Below the pieces are notes generated by a model, which was not told the DNA's origin, made no database searches, and saw nothing but the letters and a program-made list of their open reading frames with translations. From Azospira restricta (lineage in GTDB: Bacteria; Pseudomonadota; Gammaproteobacteria; Burkholderiales; Rhodocyclaceae), in the NCBI RefSeq assembly GCF_016858125.1, contig NZ_CP064781.1:2489501-2553500 (forward strand): a stretch of DNA of 64,000 nt, read 5' to 3'. Positions 35,427 to 42,555 of this stretch are shown in pieces (position 1 is the stretch's first letter; each line of letters opens with the position of its first letter). Position numbers and translations under genes: made by a program.

Positions 35427-36260
35427 ATGAACGGAATTCAAGAAACTGGTTTCCGCTGGACGGGACTGATCTTGGGGGTGATGGCCATGACTATGGCAAC
35501 TAGTTGCAAGGCGGATAGCGTGCAGGTGTTTCCGGAGCCTTGGCAGGTGTTGGAGCCGGGGAAACCACCCGAGATTTGGCCGAAGATTGAGATTGTCAGC
35601 GAGGGCAGGGAGGGGGGCACGATCGAGGCAGGGGATCTTGTTCAGATATCAACAAAATTTTTCTCTACCAAGGAAGGTAAATTCTATTCCACAGACGACT
35701 GGTGGTTGTGGATGGGATTTAATTCTCAAAAAGAAACAGCTTTTTATTCTTCTAATCCTGCGCAACGATCTGCTCTATTGGGGCTCAAGGTCGGTGGGGT
35801 AATAAAATATCTTGAGGAAAAAGACAACATAGCAGACGTTGGAAAACTGTTTATTAATCCTATTGGGGATCCGGCCTATTACTCCTGGCGAAAAGGAAAA
35901 AAAGGCTTCGGAAGGATTTTTACTCCCTACGAGTCCGGTTACACGTTAGTGGAAATCAAACGTGTCTGCAAAGGCAAAGCGCAATACCGGACAGTGCGCT
36001 TGTTCGATGACAGCTACGTGCAGCGCTGCACTTGGGCACCGCTTCACTGCGAGATGACCAAGACACCTCGCGAGGGCTGGATAGACGAAGCGAAGATCGA
36101 AGCGGTCTGTTCGGATGGGAAGGTCGCCACTTTTCAATATGGCCCGGTCGAGTCTCGCAACGGTAAGCGATGGTCCGGACCGGTCAATGCGGGCAACTAT
36201 TTCGATCGCTGGATAACGGCCGCCTGGGACAAGCTGCCTGTCGGCGTTCAGTTGAAGTAG
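35427..36260 (+). CDS. Putative exported protein/lipoprotein of unknown function
   Basis: A 277-residue product begins one base after the giant gene's stop, with GGAGGG (35413-35418) as ribosome binding site, so it is probably translationally coupled. An N-terminal hydrophobic segment (about residues 11-26) ends in MATSC, a possible lipobox with a non-ideal -3 residue. Residues about 60-130 (GDLVQIS, then LLGLKVGGVIKY and INPIGDPAYY) faintly recall an FKBP-type domain, but the match is weak. The C-terminal half is Cys- and Trp-containing and ends in FDRWITAAWDKLPVG. Its AT-richer middle differs from the giant gene. Position suggests an accessory role to the giant protein; the function was not recognised. 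Confidence 0.75.
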   Translation: MNGIQETGFRWTGLILGVMAMTMATSCKADSVQVFPEPWQVLEPGKPPEIWPKIEIVSEGREGGTIEAGDLVQISTKFFSTKEGKFYSTDDWWLWMGFNSQKETAFYSSNPAQRSALLGLKVGGVIKYLEEKDNIADVGKLFINPIGDPAYYSWRKGKKGFGRIFTPYESGYTLVEIKRVCKGKAQYRTVRLFDDSYVQRCTWAPLHCEMTKTPREGWIDEAKIEAVCSDGKVATFQYGPVESRNGKRWSGPVNAGNYFDRWITAAWDKLPVGVQLK

Positions 36261-36290
36261 TCGCGTAGTCGCCGTGCGTTTCGATTCGAA

Positions 36291-36640
36291 GACGGTCGCA
36301 TCAGGCAACGACACCGATACCGAGGGCGATGCCCTTCAGCTTCGCATCGTCGCGGGCCCGGCCCATGGCGCGGTGAGCGTCAACGCCGACGGCACGGTTA
36401 CATATCTCCCGATGGCCAATTGGAGCGGCTTGGACAGTTTCACCTACGTAGTCAACGATGGGCAGCTTGACTCCAACGTGGCGACCGTGTGGCTGGCGGT
36501 CACCCCGGTGGCCGACGCCCCGACCCTTGTCATCACCGACCAGGCCGGGCAGGGGAGGGAAGTCTTCCGCACCGGCTGGGAAACCGTGGCCAATAAGAAC
36601 AGCACCTCGACCACGGTGCAAACCCGGGAACTGGAAGGCC
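36291..36640 (+). pseudogene. Duplicated fragment of the giant gene's C-terminal region
   Basis: Bases 36303-36639 repeat 33763-34099 (constant offset 2540), identical except for a cluster of changes around 36587-36615 (encoding VANKNSTSTTVQ instead of VCNRNSTSTLVQ). Homology also extends about 30 bases to the left across a 12-base gap. The fragment encodes the last VCBS-like unit and the start of the following domain, then breaks off into unrelated sequence. The open frame through it (36274-37053) continues into low-complexity sequence and is unlikely to be translated usefully. Confidence 0.85.
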
Positions 36641-37068
36641 GGCTGTCAACTCGGTGTGCATTACCGTGCATGTGGCATGGCCGCCTCGACGCCGGTCGTC
36701 ATAGCGGGATGCACGGCGCCGATCTCGATCGGCTGGAACGGTACGCTCGCAAATGTGCTGACGGCTGCGCCGATCAAGACCGACGAGCGGGTGACCAAGG
36801 CGACCGGCGTCTGCAGGGGCGAACCGAGCCTGGCGGAGCAGACCGGATTGGTGGTCAGCCTGTAACTGCGTGTAGGCTTCGCAGCTTTGACAGGGGCCCG
36901 GGTGCCGGGCTGCCTGTAGCGGACGGGATTGCCCCATGGCGGGGCAATCCCGGTCGCACGTTGGTCGATGGGCTGAATGGTTTTTTCCGGGATGGCTGGC
37001 GCTCGGTCCTCGGGCGTCGGATGGGAGCTGCTTCCTCTACGTGGAAGCAATAACAAGAAACGGTTCGA
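36641..37068. other. Degenerate stretch between fragment and TolC-like gene
   Basis: No convincing complete gene. One plus frame ending at 36865 reads like the tail of an unrelated protein (STPVVIAGC, then GWNGTLANV and AEQTGLVVSL), probably a remnant; its family was not recognised. A strong perfect hairpin (36924-36952) lies 120 bases before the TolC-like gene. Confidence 0.45.
36924..36952. repeat. Perfect 12-bp inverted repeat
   Basis: CGGGATTGCCCC (36924-36935) and GGGGCAATCCCG (36941-36952) are exact complements around a 5-base loop. No T-run follows on either strand, so it is not an ordinary Rho-independent terminator. It may be a REP-like element or a factor-dependent stop before the export genes. 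Confidence 0.7.
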
Positions 37069-38517
37069 ATGTCGGAAGTTTGTTGTTTCATTGGTGGGAA
37101 AAACCGTCGGGGTCGTGGCGCGGTGGCCGTGCGCGTCGGTAGCGCACTGGCCGTTGCCGCGGCGTTTCTGCTGCCGGCGCCGGCGACTCATGCGCAGACG
37201 TTCTCGGCGTTGCTGGACAGGGCGGTCGGTGGCGACCCCACCTACCTTGGCGTGCGTACCGGCGTGGATGTCGCCTACGCCAAGAAGCGCCAGGCCGTCG
37301 GCGGCCTGTTGCCGCAGGTGAACGGTACGGCCAACACGAATTCGAACGATCGCGACTATCAGACCCGCGCTTCGAATCAACCGTCCGGGAAGGATCGTTA
37401 CAACAGCAACGCCTATCAGGTGTCACTGACGCAACCGTTGTGGCGCTACGCCAACATCGTCAGCTTGCAGCAGTCATGGGCGATTGTGGAACAGGCGTCG
37501 CATCAGCTGGCCGGCGCGGAGATGGATCTGTTCGTGCGCCTGCTGAACGCCTGGGTTGAGCTGCTGGCCGCGCGCGACCAGGGCCTGTTTGCCGTGCAGC
37601 AGATGAATGCCGCCGAGCGGAATCTGGAAACGGTGCGACGCGGGGAATCGCTCGGAACCCACAGCGCTCCCCAGCTCGAAGAGGCGCTGGCAAAGCGCGA
37701 TCAGGCCGTGGCGGATGCCTTGACGGCGGAAACGGATTTGCAGCTCAAAGTGGCCGCGCTTGAGCTGATCGTCGGGCCGCTGCGCGGGTTCGTCACGCCT
37801 TTCATGCGTGACGATGCAAAACTGTCCGAGATGGGCCTGGAAAAGCTTGAGCTCTGGTTGGAGCGGGCGGAAACCAACAACCCGAACATGATGGCGGCAG
37901 CCAAGGCGCTGGAGGCTGCTTCGGACGAAGTGCGCAAGCAGAGCGCGGGGCATCAGCCGACGCTGGACCTGGTCGCCAACTATGGCAAGAACAGCCAGCA
38001 GGTGGGCGGGTTTCCGGGGCAGGCCGGTTATGACATCAAGACCGGCAGCGTCGGCCTGCAGCTGAACCTGCCGATATTTTCCGGGGGAACGCAGTCGGCC
38101 AAGGTCGACGAGGCCATCGCCCAGCAGGAGAAGGCACGGCAGGATCTCGAGGCGGCGCGGCGGAATGCGTTGCTGGCGACGAAGCAGGCATGGTTTACGG
38201 GGCAGTCCGCGCGAATGCGCGTGCATGCGGCAACGCAGGGTCTGAAGGCGGCGGAATCCATCCTCGATGTGGCCAGGCGCGGCATAGAGAAAGGGCTCAA
38301 GACAGAGCTTGATCTGATGCTGGCCGAACAGCAGTGGCGGGCGGCGGTACGCGATTTTCGCAAGGCGCGCTATGAGCTGCTGCTGTCGAATGTGAGGCTC
38401 AAGGCGGCAGTCGGGGAGCTGACGCATGCGGACATCGCAGCGCTCGATGCATTGTTCGCCAATCGGGAAGAGCCGGTGTCCTTGCGCAGCGCGCCGAAGG
38501 AAGAGAAGGCCAGTTGA
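37069..38517 (+). CDS. TolC-family outer-membrane channel
   Basis: A 482-residue product with a basic N-terminus, a hydrophobic core and a likely cleavage after ATHA (about residue 41). The long helical remainder has the duplicated TolC pattern: A..GDP.Y......V..A......G.LLPQV near the start, then long coiled-coil segments with heptads, a Y.VSLTQPLW strand at about 110 and the matching VGLQLNLPIFSGG strand at about 330. It would form the outer-membrane duct of a tripartite exporter. It overlaps the next gene by four bases (ATGA), so the two are translationally coupled. The nearby adaptors and the giant protein make it the likely exit channel for that protein. Confidence 0.88.
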   Translation: MSEVCCFIGGKNRRGRGAVAVRVGSALAVAAAFLLPAPATHAQTFSALLDRAVGGDPTYLGVRTGVDVAYAKKRQAVGGLLPQVNGTANTNSNDRDYQTRASNQPSGKDRYNSNAYQVSLTQPLWRYANIVSLQQSWAIVEQASHQLAGAEMDLFVRLLNAWVELLAARDQGLFAVQQMNAAERNLETVRRGESLGTHSAPQLEEALAKRDQAVADALTAETDLQLKVAALELIVGPLRGFVTPFMRDDAKLSEMGLEKLELWLERAETNNPNMMAAAKALEAASDEVRKQSAGHQPTLDLVANYGKNSQQVGGFPGQAGYDIKTGSVGLQLNLPIFSGGTQSAKVDEAIAQQEKARQDLEAARRNALLATKQAWFTGQSARMRVHAATQGLKAAESILDVARRGIEKGLKTELDLMLAEQQWRAAVRDFRKARYELLLSNVRLKAAVGELTHADIAALDALFANREEPVSLRSAPKEEKAS

Positions 38518-40391
38518 TGATGAACGAAAACGCCGATCCCGCCGACTGGCAGATTCCTGACGGCGCGCCATTCAGCTTGCCGCGCCAGCTTCGCTGGGAA
38601 GCGTTCGTCACCGCGAAGACGGCCGAGGAGAAGTGTCGCGCCTGGCTGGATCTGATTTGCGGGCGGGTGCCGGATGCCACGGCTGCGGCGGTGCTCGTGG
38701 AAAGCGTCGAGGCGAAGACCTTCGTTCCTGTCGCAGTCTGGCCGAACGTCTCGCCGGATCTGGGGCGCCTGGGGCCGGTCGTCGAGCGTGCGTTGCGCGA
38801 GCGTTCCGGCGTCGTGCAGCCGGGAGGCGAGGGGGGGGACGTTCTCCATATCGCCTATCCGCTGATGCTCGGCAACCGCGTGGACGGCGTGGTGGTCATC
38901 GAATCCGCCTGCAACGACGAGGACGTCGAGCTGATCCTGCGTGAGATTCACTGGGGCAGCGCGTGGCTGGCCAATCTGCTCGGGGCGCGTGAGCTGGAAG
39001 AGGCTTTACAGGGACGGGAGCGTTTGAGCGGGGTGCTGGAGGCGACCGCAGTTGCTTTGCGCCAGGGAAGCTTTCAGCAGACCCTGTTCGAGGTGGCGAG
39101 CGACCTTCGCATGCGCCTTGGCTGTTCCCGGGTGGCGATCGGTCTGGTCAAGGATATGGGGGTTTCGCTGGCCGTTCTTTCGGATGCGGCGACCTTCGAG
39201 CGGAATACGCCGCTCGTCAAAGCCTATATGGCGGCGATGGAAGAGGCTTTCGATGCCGGCAAGCCGGTGTGTGCCGCGGGCGAGTCGCCGGAAGACGCGG
39301 CCGACGCACGTAAAGCGGCCGCGCAGCGCAGGCTTGTCGCGCTTGCCGGTGCCCGGCACGTACTCTCGTTCCCGCTGAGCTTGGGCGCCGAGTGCGTGGC
39401 GGTTCTGACCATGGAGCGTGCCGAGGACAAGGCATTCGCTCCGCCGGAGTTTGTCTGGCTGGAGGCCCTTGCGGCGATGCTGGCGCCGGTAATCCGGCAG
39501 CGGGTCTGCGCCGAGCGAAGCGCATTCGGTCGTGCGCGGGACGAGTGCCGGAAACTGCTCGAACGATTTTTCGGCCCGCGGCATCTCGTCTGGAAGGCGG
39601 TCGGCAGTGCTGTCCTCTTTGTCGTCGCCATGTTGGTGCTTGTACCTATCGAATACCGGGTGACGGCAAAGGCGGTGATCGAGGGAGAGGTGCAGCGGGT
39701 GGTGGCTGCGCCATTCGACGGCTTTGTCGGCGCCTCGCTGGCGCGTGCCGGCGACACGGTGAAGAAGGGGCAGCCGCTGGCGGCGCTGGATGACCGTGAC
39801 CTGCGCATCGAGCAGGAGCGCTGGGCAAGCGAGCGCGACCAGTACGACAAGAAGTTGCGCGAGGCGATGGCCAACCACGACCTGACTGCCGTGCAGGTGG
39901 TCGGGGCCCAGTTCCGCCAGGCTGGGGCGCAATGGGCGCTGGTGACGGAAAAGATTGAACGGGCCAGCCTCGTCGCACCTTTCGACGGCATCGTGGTCTC
40001 CGGCGATCTCAGCCAGCAGATCGGCGCGCCGGTGGAAACCGGCAAGAAACTGTTCGAGGTTGCGCCGCTGCAAACTTACCGGGTGATCCTGCAGGTGGAC
40101 GAGCGCGAAATCCGGCATCTGGCCGACGCCCAGCCGGGACAGGTGGTGATTGCGGGCATTGCCGGGGACGCGATGCCGTTGAAGGTGACGAAGGTCACGC
40201 CGGTCGCGACGGCGCAGGACGGCAAGAACTTTTTCCGCGTCGAGGCGCAGCTGGACCACCCGGTCGACCGCCTGCGCCCCGGCATGGAGGGGGTCGGCAA
40301 GGTCGAGGTCGGCAGCCGCAGCTTGTGGTGGATTCTGACCCACAGCTTCAGCGACTGGCTGATCCTGACGTTGTGGACCTGGATGCCGTAA
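38514..40391 (+). CDS. GAF-domain/HlyD adaptor fusion
   Basis: A 625-residue product. Residues about 35-160 and 175-330 form two GAF-like modules (PLMLGNRVDGVVVIES and FPLSLGAECVAVLTMER are their typical final strands). One transmembrane helix (about 360-380, VLFVVAMLVLVPI) follows, and then a periplasmic HlyD-type adaptor with lipoyl halves (VVAAPFDGFV, LVAPFDGIVV) and a barrel (to about 600). The topology puts the GAF pair in the cytoplasm and the adaptor in the periplasm, so a cytoplasmic signal could control assembly or gating of the exporter. It overlaps the TolC-like gene by four bases and is followed after 12 bases by the M50 fusion. No kinase or cyclase domain is present. Confidence 0.85.
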   Translation: MMMNENADPADWQIPDGAPFSLPRQLRWEAFVTAKTAEEKCRAWLDLICGRVPDATAAAVLVESVEAKTFVPVAVWPNVSPDLGRLGPVVERALRERSGVVQPGGEGGDVLHIAYPLMLGNRVDGVVVIESACNDEDVELILREIHWGSAWLANLLGARELEEALQGRERLSGVLEATAVALRQGSFQQTLFEVASDLRMRLGCSRVAIGLVKDMGVSLAVLSDAATFERNTPLVKAYMAAMEEAFDAGKPVCAAGESPEDAADARKAAAQRRLVALAGARHVLSFPLSLGAECVAVLTMERAEDKAFAPPEFVWLEALAAMLAPVIRQRVCAERSAFGRARDECRKLLERFFGPRHLVWKAVGSAVLFVVAMLVLVPIEYRVTAKAVIEGEVQRVVAAPFDGFVGASLARAGDTVKKGQPLAALDDRDLRIEQERWASERDQYDKKLREAMANHDLTAVQVVGAQFRQAGAQWALVTEKIERASLVAPFDGIVVSGDLSQQIGAPVETGKKLFEVAPLQTYRVILQVDEREIRHLADAQPGQVVIAGIAGDAMPLKVTKVTPVATAQDGKNFFRVEAQLDHPVDRLRPGMEGVGKVEVGSRSLWWILTHSFSDWLILTLWTWMP

Positions 40392-40403
40392 GGCGCAGAC
40401 GAC

Positions 40404-42555
40404 ATGGGCCGCCGGCTTTTCAGCAACTCCTGGCATAGCGTCGCCGAGCTGCGGCCCCTTCTGGTGCCGCAGGCGCGGATGACCCGCCACGTCTATCGCG
40501 GCCAGGTCTGGTTCGTCGTTCAGGACCAGTCCGGCGGACGCTTCCACCGCCTTTCGCCGGCGGCGCACGAGTTGCTGATGCGGATGGATGGGACACGTAC
40601 CGTCCAATCGCTGTGGGAAGCGGCGAATGTGTCGGGCAATGGCGAGATCTGCACGCAGGACGAGATCGTCGATCTGCTCGTACAGTTGCATGCGGCCGAT
40701 CTGCTGCAGGCCGATACGACCCCGGATTCGGCGGCGCTGCTTGAACGCAAGCGCAAGAAGCGCCGGCAGACCATCAAACAGTGGCTGCTCAACCCGATGA
40801 GCATCAAGATTCCGTTGCTCGACCCGGACCCGTTCCTTGCACGCTGGGCATCGCGTCTGGCCTGGATCTTCAGCCGGACCGGGCTGCTGATCTGGCTGGC
40901 CGCGGTGCTTCCGGCCTTGGTGCTGGCTGCACAGCACTGGAATGCCTTGACGACGAACATGTCGGACCGCGTTCTGTCGTCGAGCAACCTGCTGGTGATG
41001 GCGATCGTCTTCCCGTTCGTGAAGATTGCCCATGAGCTTGGCCACGGCTTTGCAACGCGGGTCTGGGGCGGGGCGGTGCACGAGATGGGCGTCATGCTGC
41101 TGGTGTTTGCGCCGGTTCCCTATGTCGATGCCTCGGCCTCGGCCTCGTTCGCGTCGAAATACCAGCGCGCCGCGGTGGCCGCCGCCGGGATGATGGTCGA
41201 ACTGTTCATCGCGGCATTGGCAATGTTCGTCTGGGTTTTTGCCGAGCCGGGGGTCGTGCGCGCGGTCGCCTTCAACGTGATGCTGATCGCCGGGGTCTCG
41301 ACGGTCGTGGTCAATGGCAATCCCTTGCTGCGCTATGACGGTTATTACATCCTCGCCGATTTGATCGAGATGCCGAACCTGGCGCAGCGCGGCCAGAAAT
41401 ACCTGACCTGGTGGTGGAACCGAAAGGTGTTCGGCGTGCATGACGAGGAGGCCCCGCCGGAGTCGCCGGGCGAACGGCGCTGGCTGGTCTGGTATACGCC
41501 GCTGGCCTGGCTGTACCGGGTCTCGGTGACGGTATCGATCATCTTGTTTGTCGGTGGCAGCTACTTCATTTTCGGCACGCTGCTAGCGCTATGGGGGGGC
41601 GTTTTCGCTGGTGGGCATGCCGCTTTGGAAGGCGTGGAAGCATGTCATGTACAGCCCGGCCTTGCAGCGCCGCCGGCAGCGTGCCGTCCGGGTTGCCGGC
41701 GGGATTGTGGTGGCTGCGCTGGCGCTGGCCTTTCTGTTGCCGATGCCGTTGCGGACACGGGCCGAGGGGGTGATCTGGCTGCCCGATCAATCGCTGCTCT
41801 ATGCCGGTGGTGGCGGCTTCTTCGAACGCTGGCTGGTCGCGCCCGGGACGCGGGTGGCGAAGGGCACGCCCTTGTTCGTGCTGAAAGACGACCTATTGGC
41901 CACCGAACTGGCGGTGGCGGAAGCGAAAGTCGAAGAGGCGGCGGCGCGTTATCGCGCCGAGCAGTTCGCAAACCCGGTCAAGGGCGCCGTTGCGTTACGG
42001 CAACTGGAACAGGAGCAGGAGGTGCTGCGCCGGACCGATGAGCGGGCCAGGAAGCTGGTGGGCTATGCGGAGACGGACGGGGTGCTGGTTGCTGCGCGTG
42101 CGCCTGTCGATATGCCCGGTCAGTATTTCCGCAAGGGCGAGGTGGTTGGCTATGTGCTGGAGAAACAGGACTTGATCGCCCGCGTCGCCGTCCAGCAGGA
42201 CGACATCGATCTGGTGCGGAATCGTTACCGCGAGGCGACGCTGCGCCTTGCCGAGACGGTCGGCATGGCGCACCCGGCCAGGCTGGTGCGGGTGACGCCC
42301 GGGGGGACCAACGATCTGCCGACGGCGGCATTAGGCGTGGCAGGTGGGGGCGCGATTCCGACGGCACCCGACGACCGCGAGGGGGTCAAGGCGCTGGAAC
42401 GAATCTTCCTGCTCGATCTGCAGCTTGCTCCGGATATCCTTCCCGCGGCGTTCGGCGAACGTGTCTTCGTACGCTTCGAGCATGGCTACGAGCCGCTCGG
42501 CCTGCAGGGCTTGCGCCGTCTGCGGCAACTTTTCCTGAGCCGGTTCGGTGTCTGA
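40404..42555 (+). CDS. PqqD-like/M50 site-2 protease/HlyD fusion, interrupted by a frameshift
   Basis: Frame one (40404 to about 41593) encodes a PqqD-like winged-helix module (about residues 25-105, with GGRFHRLSPAAHELL and IVDLLVQLHAADLL). A multi-pass M50 protease domain follows, with HELGH (210-214) and NPLLRYDG (306-313). In a run of seven G (41593-41599) the coding potential moves to another frame, which continues from GVPLW-like sequence at 41611 through a membrane segment and a HlyD-type adaptor domain to the stop at 42553-42555. Removing one G restores a continuous LLALWGAFSLVGMPLWKAW. Without it, the first frame runs on to 42041 as low-complexity sequence. Possible explanations are a sequencing error, phase variation or a real inactivating mutation. 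The family is known as site-2 protease/HlyD proteins beside export genes. Confidence 0.8.
41593..41599 (+). repeat. Homopolymeric G7 tract at the frameshift
   Basis: Seven consecutive G residues sit exactly where the M50/HlyD gene changes frame. Six would keep the gene intact. Such tracts are prone to slippage in cells and to miscalling in sequencing. Confidence 0.9.

Noticed and set aside
36887-36892. TTGACA as -35 box of a promoter for the export genes
   Set aside because: No acceptable -10 box lies 16-18 bases downstream; the sequence there is GC-rich.
36274-37053. 259-codon frame as an independent gene
   Set aside because: Its first third is the duplicated giant-gene fragment and the rest is low-complexity, so it is treated as a pseudogene remnant.
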